Of a DNA stretch of 64,000 bases, positions 36,150 through 45,785 are shown in pieces. The DNA is taken from assembly GCA_002256485.1 (NCBI GenBank), contig NNSG01000001.1, positions 304,816-368,815 on the forward strand. Reading direction: 5' to 3'. Position 1 is the stretch's first letter. Each line of letters begins with the position of its first letter. Below the pieces are notes generated by a model, which saw only the letters and a list, made by a program, of their open reading frames with translations, did not search any database and was not told the DNA's origin. The position numbers and the translations under genes were made by a program. The DNA is from Fidelibacterota bacterium 408169. GTDB taxonomy: Bacteria; Fidelibacterota; Marinisomatia; Marinisomatales; TCS55.

Positions 36150-39104
36150 ATGCCTGAAATCATTCCAAACGAGCAACAGCGTAAAGCAATCGAACACCAT
36201 CCTGCACCACTGATGATTCTTGCCGGCGCCGGAACGGGCAAAACATTTACACTTGAACACCGCATTGTTTATCTTATAAAGCATTACCACGTAGAACCTT
36301 CAAATATTTTAACCATAACATATACTGAAAAAGCAGCACGAGAACTCAAAGAAAGAATATTAAGAAAAGTAGGTAAATCTGCTCATGAAATGACCGTCTG
36401 CACCTTCCATTCATTTTGTTATCAATTATTAAGGGATTATGGTTCGGATCAGCTTCCCCAACTTCTGGAAGAAAGTGAAGCGATACATATGCTTCTGGAA
36501 CGCTTTGATGAATTGGGCCCTTTTCAATCAGATGAATTTCCTCTCAATCCAGCAAAAGCTGTAATAGATAGTTTTATTCCTTTCTTTAATCGTTCAAGAG
36601 ATGAATTAGTCAATGTTGCAGAAAAGCCAACACCTGATATTAACGAAACAATTTTTAAAGCTGAAACTGTCGCCCAGATTAATGACTTAAAACGAATTTT
36701 TCCCATTTTTCAACAATGGAAACGAGAAATGAATGTAGTGGATTACGGAGATATGATTCTCTTGGCATATGATCTTTTGAAGGATAATCCACCCGTTTTG
36801 AAAAAAGTTCAGCATCAGTTTCAGCATATTGTTGTTGATGAATTTCAAGATAACAATTTTGCATTGAATGAAATTATCGGACTTATTGCAAAAGAGCATC
36901 GTCAGATAACAGTTGTTGGAGATGAAGATCAAGTTATCTACAGTTTTCGAGGAGCCAATTCATATAATATATCAGCATTTAAAGAAAGGTTTGGCGGTGA
37001 ACCCATCGCTTTGGAAGAGAATTTTCGCTCTTCTCAACCTATTTTAGACATTGCCAATGAATCCATCAAACACAATACTGAACGAACAGAAACAAGTCTT
37101 TTTGCACAAAACGGATCCTATGACTTAATGCCAAAAATTTTCTGGGGTGAAAAATTTGAACAGCTGGATTTTTTAGCTAATGAAATATCTGAATTGATAG
37201 ATCAGGGTAATGATTTTCATTCAATCGCTGTTTTGTGCAGAACACATGGGCAAGTAAATACTGTTGCGGACTCCTTATTAAAATCAGGAATACCTGTTCA
37301 AGCACGTATTCCTTCCTATTTCAGTATTTCCACCCTTTTAGACCTTAATGCTTGGTGTCAAGTAGTTGCGGGAGGAAAGTATCAGGATAATGCACTATTT
37401 CGACTCATTAAGAATAATTCCAATGAAGAAACAGCACATTTAATATTTAATTTGTGGCAGCGCAGAAATGAAACACCCCGCCTTCAACTTATTAAAGATG
37501 ATGATCTAATTCTTTCTGAATTTCCTGCAATCGTTTCATTGATTGATCAGATAGCAGTATTTCAGCAAATACTTCAAAAACGATCTGCCGGTGAAATGGT
37601 TTGGGATATTTGTGAAAAAACACAATTACTGCGTAAACATGCAAATAGATATTCACTGGATGATCGACTTGCCATGCTGAATGTAGGTGATTTTCTTAAA
37701 CGTGCTCAAAGCTTTTCACAGCGAAATCCCGAAGATCATGGTTTAGCAGCGTTTAATCTATATATAGAAGCCATCATGGTTTCAGGTGGATTGCAAACTG
37801 TTGTCCCAGATGAATATAAAAAATTAAATGGCATTCGAGTTTCAACCGTTCACAGCGTAAAGGGCGGTGAATTCCCAATTGTATTTTTGCCCTTCCAGCG
37901 TTCTGGGAGTTTCCCGTTAAATTTTAGATCAAATGTAATGATATCACGGCCACCAGACGAATGGCTGGCCTATGAACAATCTGCAACGAATACTCCCAAA
38001 GATCATCATTATGAAGAAGAACGGAGATTGTTTTACGTAGCTGTCACACGAGCAAAGGAAAAATTATACATACTGGCGCCACCGAAAGCCACATCAAAGT
38101 TTATAAAAGAATTACCCGAACAAATAATGGAGAAAACCGTCATGTTAGACGAAAACAAAGCAAAACAATCGTATTCAGACTTACGAATCAAATATGAACA
38201 GAAAATCCAAAAAGCATTGGCGAATGAACAATTTGAATATGTTCGTGACCTTGCCAGCGCATTGGAAACAATAAAACTTTCAGAAAATAACGAAGCAATT
38301 GATTTGGGACCCAGTGATTGGGAACAAGAATTAACACAAGAATTAGAACAGGATTTTGAACCGCCTGTATCTGAAAAATTATATTTATCTGCAAGCGCCA
38401 TTGAAACATTTGAGCAATGCCCTTTAAAATTTAGATTTGGACGAATCGATGGCATTCCCCAAACGGCGAGTAAACCGCAATTACTTTTCGGTACCATCAT
38501 CCACAGCGTCCTCCAGCAATTTCACGAACCAGGAAAAGATTTAACCGAAGAACGTATTTTACGGCTACTAAAAAATGAATGGAAAAAAGGTGAATTTGAT
38601 TATACAGTTCGCGAAGAAAAATTTTATGAACAAGGACAAGAAATGCTGATGCGTTATGCGAAATCAATACAAGACAATCCACCTAATGTCATAGCTCGTG
38701 AAGAACGATTTTCTTTCGAGTTAGAGGATATTACGATTAATGGCGCTATTGACCGAATTGACAAAAATGATAATGGTGTTCATATTGTTGATTATAAAAC
38801 AAGTAAAACAGCATCTCCAGCAAAATCGAACCTGCAATTAGCTATTTACAGTATGTTTTTATCTCAATCCGATTCAGAAGAATTTGGTGGGCTGCCGGCC
38901 AGTGCATCATTATTGTTTCTACGTGATAATGAAAAACCGATCAGAGCCCATTCATTCACACACGAAGAGTTGGATAAGACTGAAGAAAAAATAAATGAAG
39001 TTGCTTCAGGAATACGTAAAAAAGAATTTGAAGCAAAAACGGGCAGATATTGCGATTGGTGCGATTATAAGCACCTCATTTGTCCGGCATGGGAGGTTGG
39101 TTAG
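36150..39104 (+). CDS. Single-chain UvrD-type helicase with C-terminal RecB-type nuclease
   Basis: Protein of 984 residues. Helicase motifs in order: GAGTGKT (26-32), VVDEFQDNN, GDEDQVIYSFRGA, STVHSVKGGEFP and VAVTRAKEKLYI. The last 230 residues are a PD-(D/E)XK domain with FGTIIHSVL, GAIDRID, VDYKTSK and QLAIYS, plus Fe-S-type cysteines (EQCPLKFRF and CDWCx6C near the end). It combines motor and nuclease in one chain, like AdnA/AddA-type end-resection enzymes, though no AddB partner is adjacent. Probably acts in double-strand break repair. Confidence 0.9.
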   Translation: MPEIIPNEQQRKAIEHHPAPLMILAGAGTGKTFTLEHRIVYLIKHYHVEPSNILTITYTEKAARELKERILRKVGKSAHEMTVCTFHSFCYQLLRDYGSDQLPQLLEESEAIHMLLERFDELGPFQSDEFPLNPAKAVIDSFIPFFNRSRDELVNVAEKPTPDINETIFKAETVAQINDLKRIFPIFQQWKREMNVVDYGDMILLAYDLLKDNPPVLKKVQHQFQHIVVDEFQDNNFALNEIIGLIAKEHRQITVVGDEDQVIYSFRGANSYNISAFKERFGGEPIALEENFRSSQPILDIANESIKHNTERTETSLFAQNGSYDLMPKIFWGEKFEQLDFLANEISELIDQGNDFHSIAVLCRTHGQVNTVADSLLKSGIPVQARIPSYFSISTLLDLNAWCQVVAGGKYQDNALFRLIKNNSNEETAHLIFNLWQRRNETPRLQLIKDDDLILSEFPAIVSLIDQIAVFQQILQKRSAGEMVWDICEKTQLLRKHANRYSLDDRLAMLNVGDFLKRAQSFSQRNPEDHGLAAFNLYIEAIMVSGGLQTVVPDEYKKLNGIRVSTVHSVKGGEFPIVFLPFQRSGSFPLNFRSNVMISRPPDEWLAYEQSATNTPKDHHYEEERRLFYVAVTRAKEKLYILAPPKATSKFIKELPEQIMEKTVMLDENKAKQSYSDLRIKYEQKIQKALANEQFEYVRDLASALETIKLSENNEAIDLGPSDWEQELTQELEQDFEPPVSEKLYLSASAIETFEQCPLKFRFGRIDGIPQTASKPQLLFGTIIHSVLQQFHEPGKDLTEERILRLLKNEWKKGEFDYTVREEKFYEQGQEMLMRYAKSIQDNPPNVIAREERFSFELEDITINGAIDRIDKNDNGVHIVDYKTSKTASPAKSNLQLAIYSMFLSQSDSEEFGGLPASASLLFLRDNEKPIRAHSFTHEELDKTEEKINEVASGIRKKEFEAKTGRYCDWCDYKHLICPAWEVG

Positions 39105-39166
39105 CGTTAGGTGGATTGGTAACTTGTAAGGTGAAAAATAACTTTGCGGAAGCTATGATTTACTAA

Positions 39167-39601
39167 CTACTTCTTAAATAACGAAAATTGCATCGTCCCG
39201 GAAAAATTCGATCCTTCAAACAGAAGTTTACTGGGATGATATCGTGTATCTGTTGATAAGGAATCTGTAGACGTATAGGTTAAATTTCCTGCAATTTGAA
39301 ACCAGGCATATGTTGTATCATCGGAATTCATCATAAAAATTCGCGTTGTATCATTTCCCGTCCAGTTAGTTACAATTAATGATGTTGTTAAAACAGAATT
39401 AGAATTGGGTTTCATTGATAATGTATACTCTTCTTCAAAAGAAAATTTGTTACCTTTCAAATTAAATGTAAACGCATCAGCAGTATTGACCACGGCCGGT
39501 AAGTCATCTAGTAATCCGTCAATGGGGTCTTCCGGACCAACACAATTCCAATAAATCATCATACAAGCTACCAATAACCAGTTACCTGTTACCGTTCTCA
39601 T
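39167..39601 (-). CDS. Small exported protein, possible lipoprotein
   Basis: Protein of 144 residues with a hydrophobic N-terminus and a Cys at about residue 20 (YWNC, a poor lipobox). The mature part is Ser/Thr/Asn-rich with predicted beta strands. Family not recognised. Its start overlaps the end of rmuC by 4 bp, so it is co-transcribed with it. Confidence 0.65.
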   Translation of the reverse strand: MRTVTGNWLLVACMMIYWNCVGPEDPIDGLLDDLPAVVNTADAFTFNLKGNKFSFEEEYTLSMKPNSNSVLTTSLIVTNWTGNDTTRIFMMNSDDTTYAWFQIAGNLTYTSTDSLSTDTRYHPSKLLFEGSNFSGTMQFSLFKK

Positions 39602-40689
39602 TCTTCATCCTCAATTTGTTTGATATCTTCACCCTGCCCCATTTGCAAATCGGTAATTTTATCCATGGGTTTTTCTAATGCTCTTGTCCTCGCTCCAACA
39701 AGGTCATCATAATGATTTGATACAGTTACTAATGATTTACCTAACTTATCCATCTTTTCAACGAATTTTCCCCATTGTTCTCTAAATGTAACAACTAATT
39801 TTTGCATCTCCCCTGCTTTTTCTTCCATATGAAAATTGGAAACTGCTTGCCTGATTAAAGACAATATTGCATAAAGAGTCACCGGAGAACATAGGAGTAT
39901 CTTTTTTCCCAGAGAAAAATCAATCAATTCTTTATCTTCCTGGTTCAAAAATGAATAAATGCTTTCGTTTGGTATAAACATCAAAACATAATCAACTGTA
40001 CCTGCATTGGGATCAATATAAGATCGCCCGGAAATTTCTTTTACATGATTGCGAACATCTTTTAGGAATGCTTTCTTTTCATTTTCCTGTTCAGTTTCAT
40101 TTTCTGAAGCCAGAAAGTTCTCATAATGGCTCAAGGGAAATTTCACATCCATATTGATGTGTTTACCATCAGGGAGATTGAATTTGAAATCAGGTCTATC
40201 TGATCCTTGTTGGGATTGCTTTTCGTAATTGATTCCTTCACTAAGACCGATAAAAGCCAGAATGTCTTCAACCATCCGTTCACCCCATTGCCCTCTCGCT
40301 TGAGAACTGGAAAGGATTTGACGTAATTGTGTTGTTGTCTCAGATAATTCAGAAATGCCTATTTTAGATGCTTCCATTTGACCGGTAAGTTCAGTGGTTT
40401 GTTTGTTTAAGCCTTCAAGCTGTTTTTTCATTTCCACTAAACTGGAATCGATGAGTTTTTTCTTTTCATCCAGTTGAACGTTACTACTTTTCATGAGATC
40501 GCCAAATTTGCTTTCGGCAATTTTCATGAATGTTTCGATATTTTGGTCCAATGCTACTTTAGACAGATTTCCAAATGCATCTTTAATTTGCTGTTGATCA
40601 GGCACATTATCCTTTTTTAACAGCAATAAAACAATTACACCGATCGCAATGCCGAGAAGTAATAATAAAATTCCTGTAGTGAAAGTCAT
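39598..40689 (-). CDS. rmuC: DNA recombination protein RmuC
   Basis: Protein of 363 residues with an N-terminal membrane helix (about 4-24), a coiled coil (about 65-125) and the RmuC nuclease-like domain with RGQWGERMVEDILAFIGL, RPDFKFNLPDGK, DVKFPLSHYENF and LLCSPVTLYAILSLIRQA. RmuC limits rearrangement at inverted repeats and acts in DNA damage tolerance. It follows the HD gene by 27 bp. Confidence 0.94.
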   Translation of the reverse strand: MTFTTGILLLLLGIAIGVIVLLLLKKDNVPDQQQIKDAFGNLSKVALDQNIETFMKIAESKFGDLMKSSNVQLDEKKKLIDSSLVEMKKQLEGLNKQTTELTGQMEASKIGISELSETTTQLRQILSSSQARGQWGERMVEDILAFIGLSEGINYEKQSQQGSDRPDFKFNLPDGKHINMDVKFPLSHYENFLASENETEQENEKKAFLKDVRNHVKEISGRSYIDPNAGTVDYVLMFIPNESIYSFLNQEDKELIDFSLGKKILLCSPVTLYAILSLIRQAVSNFHMEEKAGEMQKLVVTFREQWGKFVEKMDKLGKSLVTVSNHYDDLVGARTRALEKPMDKITDLQMGQGEDIKQIEDEE

Positions 40690-40716
40690 GGTGAAAAGTA
40701 CATTAATGTTAATCGA

Positions 40717-41295
40717 TTATAAAGCATCACCTTTTAAACCCAACTCTTCAGCTTTTTCCTTCAATGCATCAATGACAAATTGAATATGTTCAGTTAAATC
40801 GACACCAAGTTCTTCGATGCCCTGGAAAATATCATCCCTGTTCACACTGGCAGCAAAGGACTTTTGTTTCAGCTTTTTTTTCACTGATTTAGGTTTCACT
40901 TCAAGGATAGATTTTGATGGACGAACATATGTTACAGCGAAGATAAAACCAGTTAATTCATCCACTGAAAATAATGCTTTTGCCATGTCCGTTTCCCGAG
41001 GAACTCCTGAATAGGTAGCATGTCCCATAATAGCTGTACAGATGGATTCGGGATAACCCTGTTCTTTTAATATTTCATTTCCTTTTGCAGGATGTTCTTC
41101 TTCAGTGGGATACATTTCATAGTCAAAGTCATGTAGCAATCCCGTTAATCCCCATTCGTCTACATCTCCATTGTATTTTTCCGCCATTTTACGCATAGCT
41201 TGTTCAACGCCTAAAGCATGTCTGCGAAGAGAATCGCTTTTTGTATATTCATGAAGAAGCTCTAATGCCACTTCTCTTGATGGTAGTTTATTCAT
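40717..41295 (-). CDS. HD-domain hydrolase
   Basis: Protein of 192 residues with an HD phosphohydrolase fold: H26 (RRHALGVE), H55-D56 (LLHDFDYE), the His in EEHPAKGNE and IMGHATY. These one-domain HDIG proteins are often annotated as metal-dependent phosphohydrolases with unknown substrates (nucleotides are common). The C-terminal 80 residues are helical and Lys-rich. Upstream of rmuC, probably in the same transcript. Confidence 0.88.
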   Translation of the reverse strand: MNKLPSREVALELLHEYTKSDSLRRHALGVEQAMRKMAEKYNGDVDEWGLTGLLHDFDYEMYPTEEEHPAKGNEILKEQGYPESICTAIMGHATYSGVPRETDMAKALFSVDELTGFIFAVTYVRPSKSILEVKPKSVKKKLKQKSFAASVNRDDIFQGIEELGVDLTEHIQFVIDALKEKAEELGLKGDAL

Positions 41296-41361
41296 TTTAT
41301 TTCTTTTTTAGACTACACCAACCATGTTGTATTACCATCAACACAGTTGAAGGGTTTCATA

Positions 41362-42831
41362 TTAAACACCCATCGCATCTAGAACAAGTCTAACTATATT
41401 CCCCGTAGCGCCGACTTTCGGTCCGTAGGGTTTTTCTTTTTCACCCCAGGCTGTTCCGGCGATATCAAAATGGCACCATGGAATATCTTCATCGACGAAC
41501 TCTTTTAAAAACGCACCGGCAGCAATGGTACCCGCTTGCATGGGTGTACCAATATTTTTAACATCCGCAATCTTGGATTGGACTTGTTCGCAATATTCTT
41601 CCCACAAGGGAAATTCCCATACTTTTTCTCCTGTGTTCACTGAAGACTTTTTCACGCGCTCAACAAGCTTGACATCAGTGCCCATGATTCCCGTGGCAAC
41701 ATGACCCAACGCAACAAGAACTGCTCCAGTCAGAGTTGCGAAATCAAAAATAAATGCAGGGTCGTAATGTTTACTCACATAACTCAACGCATCTGCCAAT
41801 ATGAGCCGTCCTTCGGCGTCAGTGTTCAACACTTCGATGGTCTTTCCGTTATAAGCTGTCAAAATATCACCCGGTTTATATGCTTTGGCCCCGCTCATAT
41901 TTTCAGTGGATGCTATGGCAGCTACAACATTGATTTTGGGCTTTATTGCTGCAATTGCGTGCATACAGCCTAATACAACAGCAGAACCACACATATCAAA
42001 TTTCATTTCATCCATTTTTGCAGCGGGCTTGATTGAAATACCACCAGAGTCAAAGGTCAAGCCTTTTCCCACAAGAACTTTTGGTTTTATAGACTTTTTT
42101 GTTCCCCAATATTCCATGAGGATGAATTTAGGAGGTTCATCGGTTCCGGCGGCTACTCCTGCTAATCCTCCCATACCTAATTCAGTAAATTTTTCACGAT
42201 CAAAGACAGAAACCTTCATTTTGCCCCTGCGACCGATCTTTTTTGCATCATTTGCCAAACGAGTTGGTGTAGAAACATTTCCCGGATGATTACCCAAATC
42301 ACGGGCAAAACAGACGCCATTCGCTGTAATCGACCCTTTATCCAGACCAACCTTCGACCCGCCAGAAACAGTCACTTTATTCAGTTCAAACAACTCATCC
42401 TTCTTTTTGGTCATATAATCATTGAACTGATAACTACCCATGATGAGTCCTTCAGCCAGAGCCTGACCATAATCGGCTGTTCCTTTCCCGCCAAAATTCT
42501 CACATACAACATGCCCATATTTTTTAGCGATGGCTTTTTTGGCTAATGTACCACCAACTTTTCGAAGGCACTCTGTTTCAAATTCTTTTTCTTTTCCAAG
42601 ACCAATGACAATTACAGGACCATAATTGCTATAAAAAATATTTGTTTCACAATGTTTACCTTTGATATCACCTCGATCATGTGCGTTCATAATTTGATTA
42701 TCAATTAATGCATTGATAGCTTTACCATTTTTTGTTAATGATCCATCTTCATAAATCCCAATGGAAATTGCATCCGATTTAATACTATCTAGTAAATCAG
42801 TTGTATGAATTAGTTTAGATAAATGAGCCAT
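41362..42831 (-). CDS. pepA: Leucyl aminopeptidase, M17 family
   Basis: Two-metal cytosolic aminopeptidase of 489 residues. The catalytic half contains VGKGLTFDSGGISIKP, the metal-site NTDAEGRLILADAL (M17 signature) and FATLTGA. The N-terminal 170 residues form the usual macro-like domain. A likely role is peptide turnover. It stands 45 bp downstream of the PEGA lipoprotein gene. Confidence 0.95.
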   Translation of the reverse strand: MAHLSKLIHTTDLLDSIKSDAISIGIYEDGSLTKNGKAINALIDNQIMNAHDRGDIKGKHCETNIFYSNYGPVIVIGLGKEKEFETECLRKVGGTLAKKAIAKKYGHVVCENFGGKGTADYGQALAEGLIMGSYQFNDYMTKKKDELFELNKVTVSGGSKVGLDKGSITANGVCFARDLGNHPGNVSTPTRLANDAKKIGRRGKMKVSVFDREKFTELGMGGLAGVAAGTDEPPKFILMEYWGTKKSIKPKVLVGKGLTFDSGGISIKPAAKMDEMKFDMCGSAVVLGCMHAIAAIKPKINVVAAIASTENMSGAKAYKPGDILTAYNGKTIEVLNTDAEGRLILADALSYVSKHYDPAFIFDFATLTGAVLVALGHVATGIMGTDVKLVERVKKSSVNTGEKVWEFPLWEEYCEQVQSKIADVKNIGTPMQAGTIAAGAFLKEFVDEDIPWCHFDIAGTAWGEKEKPYGPKVGATGNIVRLVLDAMGV

Positions 42832-42876
42832 AATGTCCTCGTTTAATTAAATTATACTAAAATTTGGGTCATGAAA

Positions 42877-43929
42877 TTAGGATGAATCATGAGACACTGC
42901 AACGGTATCCGATAGTAAATATTCATACAGTCCATTCCACTCAATATTCAAGATTTGTTCATCCACAATTTCACCATTTTTATATACTTTCAAGATATGC
43001 TTACCCATTTCCACATGAAATTTAATATTTCTATCCCACCACTCATGTTCATCATCAAGCACAAACTTTAAACCTTCTTCATTTGTTTTGAAATGCAATA
43101 CATTTAAGCGATTCATTCGAAATTCTATATTTGCTTTTTTAGCTGATTGTATATCCAATGTCTTTTTCAATGGTGCATAACCCTCTTTAAGCAGTTTGAA
43201 GGAATGCTCTCCACTTGATAAACTCAATATACCGAGAGGAGTTTCACCTTTTAGCTGGCCGTCGATGTATAATTCAGCTTCATCGGGTGTACTAAAAATA
43301 AATGCTTTAATTGTATTTGATTGTGGCATGGCACTCAATCCAGTTGAATCCATCACTGATGACATATTTCTCTCTTCCCCTCGTGTTGGAATTTTGGCAA
43401 TATGCACTCCTTCAACTAATCCTGCCAATCCCACACCACCGCTATCGGTTCGTATTGAATCAGTAAATTCATCTGATAACTGGAGAAATTGGTTCTCATA
43501 ATAATAAGGCACTTTATGTAATGTGAATTGTGGAAGAATAATTTCATTTTTACCCACATAGGAAAAAGAAATTTCCTCTTGTTGAAAATCATCTCCAATT
43601 GCTTTTAATACAGCCAAATTCCCATGGGAAGCAGCGTTTAAATGATTTTCAGCTATCATGAATTCCAGTGTATCTCCTGGGAAGAACATTTTTTGAATAA
43701 TAGGTGCATCAAGCGATCCACGGTGAAAAATGGCAAAAATGAATGCTTCAGGCTCATAGTCTCCTTGATTCACAAAACCGAAAATTCGAATTTCATTAAA
43801 CTGGTAACGAACGTAGACTTGCTCATTATCAGCAATCAGAATGGGATTTGGATACGTAACAGACTGAAAATAAGAACACCCCCAAAATTGGAGGTGCACT
43901 AAAAAAATAATCATTAATTTTTTTTTCAT
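42877..43929 (-). CDS. PEGA-domain lipoprotein
   Basis: Protein of 350 residues with lipoprotein signal (FWGC at about 15-18). A PEGA domain at about 205-275 is visible in STPDEAELYIDGQLKGETPLG, SSGEHSFKLLKEGY and IEFRMN, and beta-rich sequence lies on either side. PEGA modules are surface or periplasmic and probably bind cell-wall or protein partners. It starts on the base after the stop of the thioesterase gene, so it is coupled to it. Confidence 0.85.
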   Translation of the reverse strand: MKKKLMIIFLVHLQFWGCSYFQSVTYPNPILIADNEQVYVRYQFNEIRIFGFVNQGDYEPEAFIFAIFHRGSLDAPIIQKMFFPGDTLEFMIAENHLNAASHGNLAVLKAIGDDFQQEEISFSYVGKNEIILPQFTLHKVPYYYENQFLQLSDEFTDSIRTDSGGVGLAGLVEGVHIAKIPTRGEERNMSSVMDSTGLSAMPQSNTIKAFIFSTPDEAELYIDGQLKGETPLGILSLSSGEHSFKLLKEGYAPLKKTLDIQSAKKANIEFRMNRLNVLHFKTNEEGLKFVLDDEHEWWDRNIKFHVEMGKHILKVYKNGEIVDEQILNIEWNGLYEYLLSDTVAVSHDSS

Positions 43930-44325
43930 TTAATCACACGATTTACCATGCTCAAATTTTGAGTATACACCATTTTCATCCGTACAAACCGCAACCATTG
44001 TAATTAAAGCAGTGCACGCTAAACGATTACCACGTTCACGTCCTTCAGCATAGGCGTTAACCTTAACTTGAAATGAAGTTTTTCCAGTTTTAATAACTGT
44101 ACTTTCAAAATTAACCCACTCACCTTTGTAAACTGGTTCTTTAAACACCACTTTTTCTATAGCCCTGGTTACTGCACCATTTGCCGCGGTACCTTCTAAA
44201 AATCTATAGGTTACTTTTGCAGCAGCCAAATCCATCCAAGATACCATTTGACCACCAAAAAGAGTACCGATAATGTTAATATTATCCGGCATAACAATTT
44301 GAGAATATTTAGCTGTGTATTTCAT
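43930..44325 (-). CDS. Acyl-CoA thioesterase, hotdog fold (YciA/BACH type)
   Basis: Protein of 131 residues. NIIGTLFGGQMVSWMDLAAA is the family's active-site segment (Asn and Asp in place), followed by VVFKEPVYKGEWV and VKVNAYAEG. It hydrolyses acyl-CoA to free acid and CoA; chain preference cannot be read from sequence. First of two adjoining genes with the PEGA lipoprotein. Confidence 0.9.
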   Translation of the reverse strand: MKYTAKYSQIVMPDNINIIGTLFGGQMVSWMDLAAAKVTYRFLEGTAANGAVTRAIEKVVFKEPVYKGEWVNFESTVIKTGKTSFQVKVNAYAEGRERGNRLACTALITMVAVCTDENGVYSKFEHGKSCD

Positions 44326-44370
44326 GTGTTACTTTAAGTCTTTCATCTATTTTACATTATATTAAAGCAA

Positions 44371-44434
44371 AGCCCCGCAATGTTACCCTCGAGAAAATCT
44401 TTTTCCCTGAAGAGCACGCCACACCTGCGGGGCT
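44371..44434 (-). other. Possible structured RNA or unusual terminator
   Basis: 64 nt closed by a perfect 9-bp GC-rich stem (AGCCCCGCA/TGCGGGGCT) around a 46-nt interior that contains a second stem GAAAA/TTTTC with an AGA loop. Read leftwards it lies between the transporter stop (44479) and the thioesterase start (44325) and is followed by a weak TTGCTTT. The loop is too long for an ordinary terminator. It does not match any RNA family I can recall. Confidence 0.5.
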
Positions 44435-44478
44435 GATTAAATATTATAGGATAATCCATGTTGAAATCAATACTTTTT

Positions 44479-45768
44479 TTATTCCAGATTATTCATGCCG
44501 GAAAACTCTAATGCCAGCCTTTCTCCTTTATCAAAATCTACTTTAGATAAAAGGAAAGCTCCTGATACAAACAAGACTAATATTGATAAAATACCCATGC
44601 GGACATTCCCAGTTGCCAGTGTAACCCAGCCCATCATGATTGGCCCGATTACAGCTGCAAATTTTCCAAGCATATTATAAAAACCAAAAAATTCTGCTTC
44701 TTTTCCTCTCGGGACTAACCTTGCAAACAAACTTCGACTCAGCGCTTGAATACCTCCTTGAAAAAGCCCAATCATAGCTGCTAATATGAAAAAATGATTC
44801 TTATCAGTCATGAAGAATGCCAATAGTGTTACCAAAGAATAACCGCCGATTGCAATCAACACAGCTTTCTTAGTTCCAATCTTGGACGCAAACCAGTTAT
44901 ACGCTAATGCGGATGGAAAAGCAATAAATTGAACCATGAGTAGAGCAGTAATCAAATCTCCAGCTTCAAATCCTAATGATGAGCCCATTTTCACAGACAT
45001 CCTAATAATTGTGTCCACTCCATCGATATAAAGCCAGTAAGCGAGCAAAAAGGCACCGATTACTTTTAATTCACGAATGTGATTAAATGTTTGACGTAAT
45101 TGACGATAGCCTGCCATAACAGATTTATGCAGAGCGAGTGGATTATCTACCTTTGGTTCAGGAACAAATAATATAAGAGGAATAGTGAAAATTCCCCACC
45201 ACACTGCAACGGAAAGAAAAGATAGTCTAATTGCTGTTGATGGGTCTGCAATGCCAAACCAATGTGGATTCAAATACATAAGAACATTGACTAAAAAAAG
45301 CAATCCGCCACCAATATATCCGAGAGCAAAACCAAGAGAAGAAACAAAATTCATTTTCTCTTTTGGAGCAAGAGATGGCATTAAGGAATCATAAAATATA
45401 TTTGCACCCATAAATCCAACGGAAGAAGCAATATAAAGTAAGACTGCAAGTTCCCATTCCCCTTGATCGACTATAAAGAGCCCACCTGTCATTACAACTC
45501 CAAAATAGCAAAAGAAAATGAGAAATTTTTTCTTGGCTGAACCCTTATCTGCAATTGCACCAAGAAAAGGAGCCAATGCAGCAACTAAAATGGAAGCCAA
45601 TGAATTTGCCCAACCCAATTGATATGTGCTTTGAATAACATCATTAGGATTTGACCAATATTTTTCAAAGAAAATGGGGAAAAAACCAGCCACAACAGTC
45701 GTGGAAAATGCTGAATTTGCCCAGTCATAGAGAGACCAGCTTAATATTCTTTTTCTTTCAGAAGTCAT
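44479..45768 (-). CDS. MFS transporter, UMF1/Atg22-like family
   Basis: Membrane protein of 429 residues with about 12 helices. The N-terminus SWSLYDWANSAFSTTVVAGFFP is the UMF1 signature, and GAIADKGSAKKKFL is the MFS loop 2-3 motif. The family includes yeast vacuolar amino-acid effluxer Atg22; bacterial substrates are unknown. It begins 17 bp after the end of the outer-membrane-type gene. Confidence 0.9.
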   Translation of the reverse strand: MTSERKRILSWSLYDWANSAFSTTVVAGFFPIFFEKYWSNPNDVIQSTYQLGWANSLASILVAALAPFLGAIADKGSAKKKFLIFFCYFGVVMTGGLFIVDQGEWELAVLLYIASSVGFMGANIFYDSLMPSLAPKEKMNFVSSLGFALGYIGGGLLFLVNVLMYLNPHWFGIADPSTAIRLSFLSVAVWWGIFTIPLILFVPEPKVDNPLALHKSVMAGYRQLRQTFNHIRELKVIGAFLLAYWLYIDGVDTIIRMSVKMGSSLGFEAGDLITALLMVQFIAFPSALAYNWFASKIGTKKAVLIAIGGYSLVTLLAFFMTDKNHFFILAAMIGLFQGGIQALSRSLFARLVPRGKEAEFFGFYNMLGKFAAVIGPIMMGWVTLATGNVRMGILSILVLFVSGAFLLSKVDFDKGERLALEFSGMNNLE

Positions 45769-45785
45769 AATAGTGTCTTACAAAT

